A DNA stretch of 64,000 bases from JBDGYW01 sp964580055 (lineage in GTDB: Bacteria; Gemmatimonadota; Gemmatimonadetes; Gemmatimonadales; GWC2-71-9), in NCBI GenBank assembly GCA_964580055.1, contig CAZOJI010000018.1, positions 16,283-80,282 on the forward strand. Direction: 5' to 3'. Shown here piece by piece: positions 6,794 through 16,195 of the stretch; position 1 is the first letter of the stretch, and every line of letters starts with the position of its first letter. The position numbers and the translations under genes were made by a program. The notes below the pieces were generated by a model, which worked only from the letters and a program-made list of their open reading frames with translations, was not told where the DNA came from and did not search any database.

Positions 6794-9133
6794 TCACGTT
6801 CCGTGATCTCGATCCAGTATTTCTCGTACTCGCACCGCGAGTTGATCGCGACGGTAGGGCTTTTCGAGGAGATCGATGCCGCTGTCGAGTCGCCCGGCGT
6901 GGCATACGGCGTTCTCAATGTATCCGGATGCGTAGAGCACTCGCAGCGAAGGATTCCATGTTTGCGCTTCCCTGGCGAGATCATGGCCGCTCTTCCCACC
7001 GGGAAGTACGACATCGGTGAAGAGCAGATCGATCGTGCGACCTTGAGCACTGCACAAGACCTCAAGGGCCTCGGATGCGTCGCCGGCAACCAGGACGTTG
7101 TATCCCAACTGCCTCAAGAGGTATGCTGAAAGTTTTCGCACGGCCGGGTCGTCTTCCACTACTAGAACAGTCTCACCATTGCCGCGGGGCGCTTCCTCGG
7201 GCGAAAGGCCGCTACGAATGGAGAGATGGCTCTTTTCGCGATCGATCAATCGGGGAATGTATAGTCGTACGGTCGTGCCTTCTCCCAGCTCGGAGTAGAT
7301 CTTGATGTGGCCACCCGACTGCTTCACGAACCCGTAGACCATGCTGAGCCCCAGGCCACTTCCCTTTCCCACCTCCTTGGTGGTGAAGAAAGGCTCGAAG
7401 GCCCGTTCTTTCATGTCCTCAGTCATGCCCTCGCCGGTATCGGTGAGCGCAATCATGACATATTGCCCGTGTTCAACATCTTCATGTGCTTCCACATACT
7501 CTTCGTCCAAGCGCGTGTTTGCGGTCTCGATTGTCAGGCGGCCACCTCCCGGCATCGCATCGCGCGCATTGATAGCAAGATTCAGAATCACGTTCTGAAG
7601 CTGGATCGGGTCGACCTTGCAACTCCACAGACCATCGGCTCCGACCAGCTCGACTTCTATCGTCTCACCCAATGTGCGTTGCAGCAGGTCCTCCATGTCG
7701 GAAAGCAGCTTGTTGGCGTCGACCTTTTCGGGCCGGAGAGGCTGCTTGCGGGAATAGGCGAGCAACTGGTGGGTGAGTGCGGCCCCTCTGCCGGCCGCCC
7801 GGCTGGCTTCTTCCAGCAAGCGGGAAGCAGTCTCGTCGTCAAGGTCCGACTCCCTCAATAGTTCTATGGCTCCAGTTATCACAGTCAGCAAGTTATTGAA
7901 GTCGTGTGCGACACCGCCGGTGAGTTGGCCTATTGCCTCCAGCTTCTGGGCCTGGCGGAGCCGTTCTTCCCTATCCCGCTCTTCGGTCACATCTCTGACG
8001 ATGGCCACAAAGACCGGCGGGTCCTCGGCGGCCGAGTATTGAATGGAACCCTCGAACGGATACTCGGTACCGTCTTTGCGCCTGTTACGACCGTCAACGT
8101 AGAGATGCGACACGCCGAAACTGACGAGCGTCTGCAGATCGCGGCGGAACCTATCCTCATCGAGGTTGACGACGTAGTCGAGCGGTGTTTTGCCGTGGAT
8201 AGGCTCGTTCTCGTCAATCTGAAGGTTGCGGCGTGCGGTGCCGTTGATCTGGACCAGTCCGAGATTCTCAGCGTGGAAGACGTAGATCTCATTGGTGGAG
8301 TCGTTCAACAATCTTCCGAGCCGTTCGCTCAAACTCCTGGTCTGGCGGGTTTGCACTTCGTGTCGTGCTCGCACGCTTCCGGTCGCCACATTCAGCAACT
8401 CCGCGAGCCTCCCGATTTCGTCGCGCCGGTACACACGAACGGGTGCGCTGTAGTCACCGCGGCTCACTCTCGCCATGCCCAGTTCTATCTCGGCAAGAGG
8501 GCGGTAGAATCGTTGCCGCAGCCATATTATCGCCGCGAGAATCAGCACTGCCGCGACGACCGACCAGAACACGATCGCCGCGCGTAGCCGGGTTGCCAGT
8601 GCGGCGGAGTCTCGTTGCCGTTGCAGCAGCAGTTGGAGACCGCCCTGTTGGGCGGCGGCCAGGCGTGCCTGAAGGTTGACTCGAAGCGTTGCGGCCCGGT
8701 CCAGCAAACCCAGCGCTGCATTGACTCGTCCTTCGCTATGGTTCGCGAGCGCCTCATTGAGGACACCAGTGAGCTCCGATTCGAGAGCCGCCGCCGCCGC
8801 GAGATCGACTCTCATCTCAGTGGGCAGACCGTGCAGCACAGACGCGGAGGCAACGGCCCTGTCCTCGATACGTGCAACCCACCTTCGGCCCAACTCGGGC
8901 GGGGCATCTTCATCTCCCGTCACGATGCGGGTCAGTTGGGCAATCGCTGTGTCGACGACCGCGGCCCGTTCGCCAAGACCCTCGTACTCCCTGACCAGTC
9001 GATCCGTATCCTCAACCATGGAACGCGTATCCCTCACAACCGTGAGCGATACCGCAGTGAGTGTCGCAAGCACGAAAACTGCAGCGGCAGTCGCCAGTAT
9101 TCGGAACGTAGTGCGCAGGGAGAGTGGCTGCAT
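6794..9133 (-). CDS. Membrane-bound hybrid sensor histidine kinase
   Basis: A 779-residue kinase with these domains in order: transmembrane segment about 11-32; periplasmic helical sensor region to about 185; second transmembrane segment about 188-205; HAMP about 206-260; PAS about 270-385; HisKA with H-box VAHDFNNLL (His410); HATPase_c with N-box near 516-530 and G boxes DTGEGM and GKGSGLGLSM; C-terminal receiver domain with phospho-acceptor Asp707 and Lys758. No separate response regulator with an output domain is adjacent. It starts three bases after the stop of a degraded substrate-binding protein gene, suggesting the pair once formed a ligand-sensing unit. Confidence 0.92.
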   Translation of the reverse strand: MQPLSLRTTFRILATAAAVFVLATLTAVSLTVVRDTRSMVEDTDRLVREYEGLGERAAVVDTAIAQLTRIVTGDEDAPPELGRRWVARIEDRAVASASVLHGLPTEMRVDLAAAAALESELTGVLNEALANHSEGRVNAALGLLDRAATLRVNLQARLAAAQQGGLQLLLQRQRDSAALATRLRAAIVFWSVVAAVLILAAIIWLRQRFYRPLAEIELGMARVSRGDYSAPVRVYRRDEIGRLAELLNVATGSVRARHEVQTRQTRSLSERLGRLLNDSTNEIYVFHAENLGLVQINGTARRNLQIDENEPIHGKTPLDYVVNLDEDRFRRDLQTLVSFGVSHLYVDGRNRRKDGTEYPFEGSIQYSAAEDPPVFVAIVRDVTEERDREERLRQAQKLEAIGQLTGGVAHDFNNLLTVITGAIELLRESDLDDETASRLLEEASRAAGRGAALTHQLLAYSRKQPLRPEKVDANKLLSDMEDLLQRTLGETIEVELVGADGLWSCKVDPIQLQNVILNLAINARDAMPGGGRLTIETANTRLDEEYVEAHEDVEHGQYVMIALTDTGEGMTEDMKERAFEPFFTTKEVGKGSGLGLSMVYGFVKQSGGHIKIYSELGEGTTVRLYIPRLIDREKSHLSIRSGLSPEEAPRGNGETVLVVEDDPAVRKLSAYLLRQLGYNVLVAGDASEALEVLCSAQGRTIDLLFTDVVLPGGKSGHDLAREAQTWNPSLRVLYASGYIENAVCHAGRLDSGIDLLEKPYRRDQLAVRVREILDRDHGT

Positions 9134-9136
9134 GGT

Positions 9137-9782
9137 CTAGCCTGGGAGACCGTCGGCCTTGATCATGTGCAGCGGTGGCGTTCGCTCGTCATTGAACGAA
9201 ATTGGTCCGGTCATGCCCATATACGGTTCCCTACTCTCCCCCAACCCAGGCAGGTAGCCGTGTATGGCGGAACTTCTGGGGCCACCTTCCCGGACCGCGG
9301 TTGCCAGCAAGAGGATCGCGGCGTGGAACAGGGGCTCACTGTACGTAGGCCACCTTCCGACCAGCGATGTGAAGCGGTCCACGTACCGCATCGAAATGGA
9401 GTCAGATGACGCTGGACCCCAGAATACGGTCAAGCAGATCTGGTTCAAGGACGATCGCACCTGGTCCCTGTTGGCCTCTTCGAGCAGCAACCAGTAGCCA
9501 TACTCGTCCGTCACGAAGAACGCGGTGAGACTCCGTGCATCGAGATCATCCGCCACGAATTGCCTCTGTTTCAGGATCGTCCAGATCCCCGGTTGTGTCG
9601 TACGCGAAGCTGATTCCAAGCATTCCCCTGTCCGCCGATGCACTCCCGGCCACTTCAATGAAGCGACGCGCTGACGGTCGAGCCCCTATGCCAACGACGA
9701 CGTCTGCCTGATTGGTGTCGCTGGCGGACACGCAGGCCAGCACAATCGCCGCGGCAGCGAAAGAACGCAGAATCGAGACCAT
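9137..9782 (-). pseudogene. Degraded periplasmic substrate-binding protein (branched-chain amino acid type)
   Basis: Two minus-strand frames together resemble one binding protein. The first (9782 to 9546) has a signal peptide and ADVVVGIGARPSARRFIEVA. The second, in another frame (coding to 9137), has DDLDARSLTAFFVTDEYGYW, YVDRFTSLVGRWPTYSEPL and the C-terminal GMTGPISF block typical of LivJ/LivK-like type I binding proteins. The frame changes somewhere in 9546-9658. The total of about 215 codons is far short of the usual 350-400, so an internal deletion is also likely. The 3' end lies three bases before the kinase start. A sequencing frameshift cannot be excluded, but would not explain the missing length. 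Confidence 0.55.
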
Positions 9783-9810
9783 ATAGAGTGCAGTAGATCA
9801 CGCAGCAAGC

Positions 9811-9823
9811 ATTATCGCATAAT
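9811..9823. promoter_or_regulatory. Short palindrome upstream of the binding-protein/kinase operon
   Basis: ATTAT-CGC-ATAAT is a perfect 5-3-5 palindrome 29 bases upstream of the binding-protein start on the minus strand, in an AT-rich patch where a promoter would be expected. It could be an operator half-site pair, but it is short and unsupported by a second copy. The rest of the gap 9783-10105 shows no gene I can support. Confidence 0.2.
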
Positions 9824-10105
9824 ATGTCGAGGTCATGAGGTAACAAAAAGCATAATGGACCTGAATCTCGAGTTTCTGGGTGGCCGCGGCCAATGGCCTT
9901 CCTCCCTCTTGGTGCCGCGCAGGACAGCCGTGGACGCTGCAACGGTCGAGAGCGGGCATTGGCAATCGACGCGATACACCGACCGGCGATTGGCGCAGAC
10001 ACCTCCGAACCTTATCTTATCCTGCGAGGATTCATCATAACACCGCACCACCCATGCGGTTGGATTGCACACGGGCGTTTTCACCGGAACAAGCCAGGAG
10101 TTCCC

Positions 10106-10432
10106 ATGTGGCGTCTATTGAAGATAGTGTTTGTTCTCGCCCTCGTTGGCGGCCTTCTGTGCGGGGCTTCATATGCGGGTAGCCGGGCCGCTGCAGGCAA
10201 GGTGGTCGGGCCCAACCCCTCGTTCATGGGCGAACGCACCATCCAGCTCAATCTCAAGGGCTTAGAGGAATTGGACGGCAATCCTCGCGCATGGGTTTAT
10301 ACCTACGGCCCCACCGAATTACCGGGCGTACGTGAGGCAACGATATACATAACCTTGGAAGGCAAAATCATCAGGACGCGGCCCAGAAACCTGGCGGAGC
10401 GAATCGAGCATTATCGGGACCGAGACCCTTGA
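10106..10432 (+). CDS. Small membrane-anchored or secreted hypothetical protein
   Basis: A 108-residue protein starting at ATG 10106 with AGGAG five bases upstream; the frame is open further upstream but without a signal-like sequence. Residues 1-25 (MWRLLKIVFVLALVGGLLCG) form a signal peptide or N-terminal anchor. The mature part has alternating strands (ERTIQLNLKGLEEL, RAWVYTYGPTELPGVREATI) ending in a charged helix. It may be a periplasmic beta-sandwich-like domain. No family was recognised. Confidence 0.6.
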   Translation: MWRLLKIVFVLALVGGLLCGASYAGSRAAAGKVVGPNPSFMGERTIQLNLKGLEELDGNPRAWVYTYGPTELPGVREATIYITLEGKIIRTRPRNLAERIEHYRDRDP

Positions 10433-10562
10433 TCCTCCTTATTGTTCAGTACCCCTCCCATTACTTCGAATGGGTACGGTACGATTCCTCGTGGTGGCTC
10501 CATTGCCTCCCAGCCAGGGATTTTTCGTAGTACGCTGCACGTTGTAATACAGGAGAACGCCG

Positions 10563-11144
10563 ATGTTGCACGACCTCGTGCTCGAAAACCGCAGTTACCG
10601 ACGTTTCCAAGAAGACGTTGAGGTTGACTCGTCTTTGCTGCGAGACCTGGTTGACCTTGCCAGGCTCTCCGCCTCCGGTTCCAACGCCCAGCCGTTGAAG
10701 TTCGTGCTGTCGAACAACCACACCAGAAACGCCAAGATCTTCTCGACGCTCAGTTGGGCCGGGTACTTGAAGGACTGGCCGGGCCCTGACGAAGGAGAGA
10801 GACCTTCCGCCTACATCGTCATCTTGTTGGACACCAGGGTCCGCAAGGACGCCGGATGCGATCACGGCATCGCGGCACAGAGCATTCTGCTCGGCGCAGT
10901 TGAAAAGGGCTTGGGCGGCTGCATGTTAGGGTCGATCAGAAAACAGGAACTGAGCGAGGCCCTCTGCATGCCATCCCACTTCGAGATCCTCCTGGTGATC
11001 GCGCTGGGGAAGCCCGCGGAGTCGGTGCGAGTGGAGACGGTGGGTCCCGATGGAGACATCAAGTACTGGCGTGGGGAAGACGGCGTGCACCATGTTCCCA
11101 AGCGTTCGTTGGACGAGTTGATTGTGAGCGTGGGCTCGGATTAG
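10563..11144 (+). CDS. Nitroreductase-family oxidoreductase
   Basis: A 193-residue FMN-dependent nitroreductase-fold protein. The N-terminal ENRSYRRF provides the conserved FMN-phosphate-binding arginines. LARLSASGSNAQPLKFVL matches the family's P-S-N-x-Q-type cofactor segment, and EKGLGGCMLGSI is the conserved glycine-rich FMN loop. It would act as an NAD(P)H-dependent reductase; the substrate cannot be told from sequence. AGGAG precedes the ATG at normal spacing. It is a stand-alone gene, convergent with the acyl-CoA dehydrogenase. Confidence 0.88.
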   Translation: MLHDLVLENRSYRRFQEDVEVDSSLLRDLVDLARLSASGSNAQPLKFVLSNNHTRNAKIFSTLSWAGYLKDWPGPDEGERPSAYIVILLDTRVRKDAGCDHGIAAQSILLGAVEKGLGGCMLGSIRKQELSEALCMPSHFEILLVIALGKPAESVRVETVGPDGDIKYWRGEDGVHHVPKRSLDELIVSVGSD

Positions 11145-11317
11145 TCCTCGGGCACGCTCCGTCCCGGAACGGTTGCCCTTGGACTCCCGACTCCGTCTCG
11201 ACAAGCTATGATGCCTCGACCAAGTGACGCCGGCACGACGGCGTTGCGAAAGGTCCGTCACAACCTCACGCTAGCGAATCACATGAGTCTACTGCAACCG
11301 TTCGGCTACCGTTACGC

Positions 11318-12553
11318 TCACGCAAACCGCGACAGCACGTCCCTCGCTATGACTAGCCGTTGAATCTCACTCGTCCCTTCGCCGATCTCATTGATCTTCG
11401 CGTCGCGCATCATGCGTTCCACCGGATAATCAGTGGTGTACCCATAACCGCCGTGCAGCTGCACCGCCTTGGTGGTGACACGCATACACACTTCCGAAGC
11501 GTATAGCTTCGCCATCGCCGAAAAAGTCGCGTATTCCTTTCCGTTCTGCTTCAGCCATGCCGAGTGAAATACCAGGTGGCGAGCGGCCTGTATCTCCGTC
11601 GCCATGTCGGCGAGAGCGAACTGAGTTGCCTGAAAGGTCGAAATCGGCTTGCCGAACTGTTTTCGCTCCAGTGTATACTTCGCAGATTCCTCGTAGGCGC
11701 CCTGCGCGAGACCGAGCGCCAATGCGCCAACTCCAATGCGTCCGGCATCGAGAGTCTTGAACGCGACCTTGACACCACCACCCAATTCCCCTAGTACGTT
11801 CTCCTTGGGCACAACGGCGTCTTCAAATATCAGCTCGGTTGTGTTAGAAGAACGCCAACCCATCTTGGATTCTTCTTTCCCACAGCGGAAACCCGGGGTT
11901 TTCTCCAAATCGGCTGAGTGCCCGACGCCCAACTGCTCGGTCACCTTCATATCAGTGGTATCCTTGCAGACAACGAAGGCGCTGATACCTTTGCTCCGCT
12001 TTTCAGCATGCTTGTCTGTGCGGGCAGTAATGACAGCGACCTCTCCCACACCACCGTTCGTAATGAAGACCTTCGAGCCGTTGATCAGATAGTGGTCGCC
12101 CTTGTCCTCGGCAAATGTCTCGAGGCCGACCACGTCCGAGCCGGCATTGGGCTCAGTTACGCCGAGGCATCCAAGTACCTGACCGGATGCCATCAGAGGC
12201 ACGTATTTCTTCTTCTGTTCATCGGTGCCGAACTCCACGATCGGCGAGGTGCCGAGTGTGATATGCGCAGAACAGGTTATGGAATGGCTGGCATCGACGC
12301 GCGCGAGTTCCTCTACAGCGATCGCGTAGGAGATCTCGTCCATCCCGGCGCCACCCATTTCCGGATCCCATGGGATCCCCAGGAAGCCCAGCTCTCCCAT
12401 TTTCTTCACGTTGTCCCAGTGGAATTTGTGCTCGCGATCGAGCTCCCCAGCGACCGGTCGAATCTCCGATTCGGCGAAATCCCGGACGAGCTCACGCACC
12501 TGGTGATGTTCTTCTTTGAAATAGGGAAGGTCGTACATATCTGTCATCTTCAT
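11318..12553 (-). CDS. Acyl-CoA dehydrogenase (short-chain type)
   Basis: A 411-residue flavoprotein with the full family architecture: N-terminal helical domain (about 1-125), beta domain with the FAD/substrate signature LGCLGVTEPNAGSDV, and C-terminal helical domain with ERKQFGKPISTFQATQF and HGGYGYTTDYPVERMMRDAK. The catalytic glutamate lies in GEGTSEIQR near residue 393. It introduces the alpha-beta double bond in acyl-CoAs, passing electrons to ETF. Between ISAFVV and KMGWRSSNT there are about 20 more residues than in typical butyryl-CoA dehydrogenases. It sits apart from the other beta-oxidation gene here. Confidence 0.93.
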   Translation of the reverse strand: MKMTDMYDLPYFKEEHHQVRELVRDFAESEIRPVAGELDREHKFHWDNVKKMGELGFLGIPWDPEMGGAGMDEISYAIAVEELARVDASHSITCSAHITLGTSPIVEFGTDEQKKKYVPLMASGQVLGCLGVTEPNAGSDVVGLETFAEDKGDHYLINGSKVFITNGGVGEVAVITARTDKHAEKRSKGISAFVVCKDTTDMKVTEQLGVGHSADLEKTPGFRCGKEESKMGWRSSNTTELIFEDAVVPKENVLGELGGGVKVAFKTLDAGRIGVGALALGLAQGAYEESAKYTLERKQFGKPISTFQATQFALADMATEIQAARHLVFHSAWLKQNGKEYATFSAMAKLYASEVCMRVTTKAVQLHGGYGYTTDYPVERMMRDAKINEIGEGTSEIQRLVIARDVLSRFA

Positions 12554-12740
12554 TGCCCATCTTGTAAGTCAGGAGTGAGAACGAGTTGCGTTGATCAGGG
12601 AGTAATATAGTTGGAGGCACACTTCAAAGTGATCGCCGGCGGACACCGATGACCGTGACTGGAGCGACGAGGGTGGAAGTCCCAATGGTTGAGCTGCAAA
12701 GCCGGTAACGGTATACGGTGGCCCAAAAGCCACCGCACCG

Positions 12741-13388
12741 CTATTCGAGCGCTTTCGGTGGGCCAAGCACTTCTCGCATCACAAACGCATGCCTGAGCTC
12801 ACGACGCGACAGGTTTCTCTTTCGTTTCGACCTCTCACGGATGGAATACGGTTCCGGCTCGGGCGTCTCCTCGATGCGATACGGTTGCTCGGCTGTAACG
12901 TCGTCAAGGGCGTAGGGTCGCTGTGATACGGCTTCCCAAGCTGAATAAGGGCTTCGTGTCGGCAACTGCGGTTTCCCTGCCGGCTCACCAGTTTCCTCGT
13001 AGATCTCACGGCCGGCGGCCTCGAGAGTCTCCAGAGACTCTGTTTCATCATCGATCTCGGGGAGCCGCACCGAATGCTCGCGAACCGGCTCGCCCTGTTG
13101 CTGCAACAGGGCGAGCAGTTCATCAGCAACGCTCCTTTTGGGCTCTACCATCCTGTCCGCGTAGCCGGGAGCCGCACGGGCCGGGTACGGCTTTGTGTCC
13201 GGTCGCGGGACCTCGAGAGGCTCGGCTCTCTCCGGTTCGGTATCGCTGTCGCTGTCTTCCATCTCCGGATCGTCTCGCCGTGGCTCGGCTCTCTGCTTCA
13301 CCGGCGCGCGCTTCTTCCTCTTGGCGCCGGAGATGAGACCGAACAGTATGAACAGGACGACGAAGATCAGCTGGCCCAGTTCCTCCAT
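12741..13388 (-). CDS. Membrane-anchored acidic hypothetical protein
   Basis: A 215-residue protein with one N-terminal transmembrane segment (residues about 5-21, LGQLIFVVLFILFGLISG), a basic stop-transfer KRKKR, then a long low-complexity region rich in Glu, Pro and Arg, probably disordered. The C terminus LSRRELRHAFVMREVLGPPK is the only conserved-looking block and resembles the ending of short proteins in other diderm genomes. It follows floA by three bases, so it is the last gene of the nfeD-floA operon and may be a membrane-microdomain partner. Function unknown. Confidence 0.7.
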   Translation of the reverse strand: MEELGQLIFVVLFILFGLISGAKRKKRAPVKQRAEPRRDDPEMEDSDSDTEPERAEPLEVPRPDTKPYPARAAPGYADRMVEPKRSVADELLALLQQQGEPVREHSVRLPEIDDETESLETLEAAGREIYEETGEPAGKPQLPTRSPYSAWEAVSQRPYALDDVTAEQPYRIEETPEPEPYSIRERSKRKRNLSRRELRHAFVMREVLGPPKALE

Positions 13389-13391
13389 GGA

Positions 13392-14381
13392 TCAGCTCTC
13401 CTTGGACTCCTCATCCGATGCAATACTGCGTCGCATGGCCGTGTCGCTCTCGATGTTCCGGTAACGTTGGTAATCCATCACTCCGAGGCGTCCATTGCGA
13501 AATGCTTCTGCAATAGCCAAAGGGACCTGAGCCTCTGCCTCGACTACTCTGGCTCGCATCTCCTGAGTTCGGGCACTCATCTCTTGCTCTTCCGCCACGG
13601 CCATCGCTCGTCGCTTTTCGGCCTGCGCCTGAGCTATGCGCTTGTCGGCTTCCGCCTGGTCTGTCTGCAGCTCCGCACCGATGTTCTTGCCGACGTCCAC
13701 GTCCGCAATGTCGATCGAGAGAATCTCATAGGCGGTACCGGCATCGAGACCCTTCGATAGCACCGTCCTGGAGATCACATCGGGGTTTTCCAGCACTGCC
13801 TTGTGGCTCTCGGACGAGCCGATGGTCGAAACGATTCCCTCGCCGACCCTGGCCAGGATCGTCTCCTCACCGGCACCTCCAACCAATCGGTTGATGTTTG
13901 CGCGAACGGTGACTCGAGCCACGGCAATCAGCTGGATGCCGTCCGTGGCCATCGCAGCCACTTTGGGAGTCTGAATCACCTTGGGATTAACCGACACCTG
14001 CACGGCCTCGTGCACATCTCTCCCAGCAAGGTCTATAGCGGCGGCCTTCTGAAAGGGTAGCTCGATGCCAGCTTTGTCCGCCGAGATTAGCGCTCGCACG
14101 ACACGGTCGACATTGCCGCCGGCCAGGTAGTGGGCTTCCAGCTCGTTCGTCATCAAGTCAATCCCCGCCTTGGTGGCCGCGATCAGCGGACGGACAACTG
14201 CCGGCGGGCTCACCTTGCGGAGCCTCATTCCAATCAGACTGCTCAACCCAAGACGCACTCCCGAAAAGCGCGCCTCGATGAACAGTCGGATCGGTATGTA
14301 CGACGCGATTATCGCGATAAAAACGATGGCTAGAATGAGCAGTACGATGCCTGCTCCCAGGGTAAGATCTTGCATCTGCAT
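13392..14381 (-). CDS. floA: Flotillin-like protein FloA
   Basis: A bacterial flotillin-like protein of about 329 residues. It has an N-terminal membrane segment (about residues 5-27), the conserved SLIGMRLRKVSP region, an SPFH/band-7-like domain with ATVR-type strands (QLIAVARVTVRANINRLVGG), and a C-terminal coiled coil rich in Ala, Glu and Arg (ADKRIAQAQAEKRRAMAVAE). These proteins organise functional membrane microdomains. ATG at 14381, preceded by AGGAAGGGG, is preferred; ATG two codons downstream is equally possible. The gene lies 22 bases after nfeD, the classic pairing. Confidence 0.93.
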   Translation of the reverse strand: MQMQDLTLGAGIVLLILAIVFIAIIASYIPIRLFIEARFSGVRLGLSSLIGMRLRKVSPPAVVRPLIAATKAGIDLMTNELEAHYLAGGNVDRVVRALISADKAGIELPFQKAAAIDLAGRDVHEAVQVSVNPKVIQTPKVAAMATDGIQLIAVARVTVRANINRLVGGAGEETILARVGEGIVSTIGSSESHKAVLENPDVISRTVLSKGLDAGTAYEILSIDIADVDVGKNIGAELQTDQAEADKRIAQAQAEKRRAMAVAEEQEMSARTQEMRARVVEAEAQVPLAIAEAFRNGRLGVMDYQRYRNIESDTAMRRSIASDEESKES

Positions 14382-14403
14382 ATATCCCCTTCCTAGTGAG
14401 CCT

Positions 14404-15738
14404 TCAGGCCTCCGGCATTTCACCCGTCGGTTCAACGACGTGCCGATATCCTTCCGCGCGTATGATACGCACGCTGGTACCCTTAGCTAAGAAGCCAACA
14501 TCGGAAACGACATCCAACCGCTCGTCGCCAACCTGCGCAGTACCGGAGGGTCTGAGATCGGTGACGGCCACTCCCACAGCTCCAACGAGCTCTTCGCGAA
14601 TCGGTTCTGCGATGTAACCCGCATCCCTATCAGTCGCGGTTCGTAGGAATATCCCACGTCCGCTCGTGTTGGACGGCATGTATTTCAGCAATACCGTTAG
14701 GACGACGGCCACGATGCTGGCTGCCACTACCAGAATTCCAGATGCCCTCGCCATGTCAGCCCATGTTGGAATCGCGCCCAGCAGTGCCATGAAGGTGGCT
14801 GCACCGATGCACACGATTGCAACGATGCCCGCCAATCCGAAACCGGGCACAACGAATATCTCTATCCCCATCGCTACCATACCAACGCCGAGGAGGATTA
14901 TTTCCTCCCAACCCGCCAACCCGACGATCAAGTGGCTGCCGAAAAAGGCGCCCAACGCCAATATGCCAGCGAGTCCAGCGAGCCCGAAAGTAGGCGTCTT
15001 GATCTCGATTATGAGCCCGAGAGTTCCAAGCGAAAGCAAAATAGGGGCAACCATGGGATTCGAAAGGAAACGGACCAGCCTTTCGGCCCAATTCACCGTG
15101 ACAGTTCCAACCGTTCTAGCACCGAGTCCAACTTGGGTCAGCATGTCGCTCAGGTTCTCAGCCTCACCGTGCGCAACGCCCAGTTCAACCGCTTCGCGAC
15201 CCGTGAGCGTGAGCAGCTTCCCCGAATCTACCACCCCCTCGATTTCTATCTCCTCGTCCACCATGGCCTCGGCGATACGCGGATCGAACCCCCGTCGCTC
15301 GGCGAGCGCACGAAACTCACCACGCATAGCAGAAACCATCTTTTCAGACGCCTTCTCACCTCCGCCAACCACGGGCGTGGCGGCGCCAATGGATGAACCG
15401 GGCGTCATGAAGATGGAGTCCGCCGCCAACGCGATCATGGCACCCGCGCTCCATGCGTTGTGGCTAACCAGAGCGTAAACCGGGATCTCGCTTGCGGAAA
15501 CGGCAGTCACTATCTTCTGTGCCGCGTCGACACGACCGCCGAAAGTGTCAATGTCCAGAACAATGGCTGGCGCACCGGCCTCATTCGCCTCTCTCACGCC
15601 GCGACTCACATAGGGAGCGAGACCCAACTCGATAGTGCCAGTCACGACTATCCGGCTGACCGCTTGGTCCTGAGCCGACACCGGTTGTCCCAGTGCGGCG
15701 ATGCTCGCAGCGGCAACAACGATTGGCCAGCGCATCAT
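14404..15738 (-). CDS. NfeD-family membrane serine protease (ClpP-class, long form)
   Basis: A long-form NfeD of about 444 residues: signal peptide (MMRWPIVVAAASIAALG), N-terminal ClpP-like protease domain to about 230 with DIDTFGGRVDAAQKI and the catalytic serine in SHNAWSAGAMIALAAD, then four or more transmembrane helices, then a C-terminal OB-fold NfeD domain (LVGAVGVAVTDLRPSGTAQV). Partner proteases cleave stomatin- or flotillin-family proteins, fitting the downstream floA. The frame is open to 15831, but ATG at 15738 has GGAG five bases upstream and starts the signal peptide. Confidence 0.9.
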   Translation of the reverse strand: MMRWPIVVAAASIAALGQPVSAQDQAVSRIVVTGTIELGLAPYVSRGVREANEAGAPAIVLDIDTFGGRVDAAQKIVTAVSASEIPVYALVSHNAWSAGAMIALAADSIFMTPGSSIGAATPVVGGGEKASEKMVSAMRGEFRALAERRGFDPRIAEAMVDEEIEIEGVVDSGKLLTLTGREAVELGVAHGEAENLSDMLTQVGLGARTVGTVTVNWAERLVRFLSNPMVAPILLSLGTLGLIIEIKTPTFGLAGLAGILALGAFFGSHLIVGLAGWEEIILLGVGMVAMGIEIFVVPGFGLAGIVAIVCIGAATFMALLGAIPTWADMARASGILVVAASIVAVVLTVLLKYMPSNTSGRGIFLRTATDRDAGYIAEPIREELVGAVGVAVTDLRPSGTAQVGDERLDVVSDVGFLAKGTSVRIIRAEGYRHVVEPTGEMPEA

Positions 15739-16195
15739 TGATTCTCCGTTATTATGGAAGACACCCCTCAACACAAGGTAGGGACACTTTCCCGGCGGCG
15801 GAAGATGGGAGCGTCTACTCCATTTCCGCACCTGCTTGTGTCGCAGTTCACACTCTCGTGCTCGTATTGCGGTCTCAGTCCACCAATGCTAACCTAATTG
15901 ATACGAAAAGACTGCGGCGTGCTGAGCCGGGCTAGCGTGGTCCCGCTCGTCCCCTCCCGACGAGTAATCTTGCTGGGCAGCAAGGCGCTCAACGCACCGC
16001 AGTTTTTTCGTGTCTTTGTTTGTATTCGGCATGTGAAGGTTGGCAAGTTCCGCACCACCCTCTTCTACCGACGTAACACTCTGCCAGTCAACCACCTAGG
16101 TCTTCCAATTCATCGGCGGACAAGGCACGAGTGACCGGTTTCGCGGCAACTTGTTCCCAAAAGCGGACACCTCATGGCATGCGCGCCAGCGTGCG
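15739..16195. other. Gap of about 457 bases, no supported gene
   Basis: Between the nfeD start and the recQ stop. Both strands carry only short open frames (up to 80 codons) with no ribosome-binding site, signal sequence or recognisable motif. It should hold the promoter of the nfeD-floA operon near 15740-15850. No tRNA, terminator hairpin with T-run or repeat was recognised. Confidence 0.3.
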
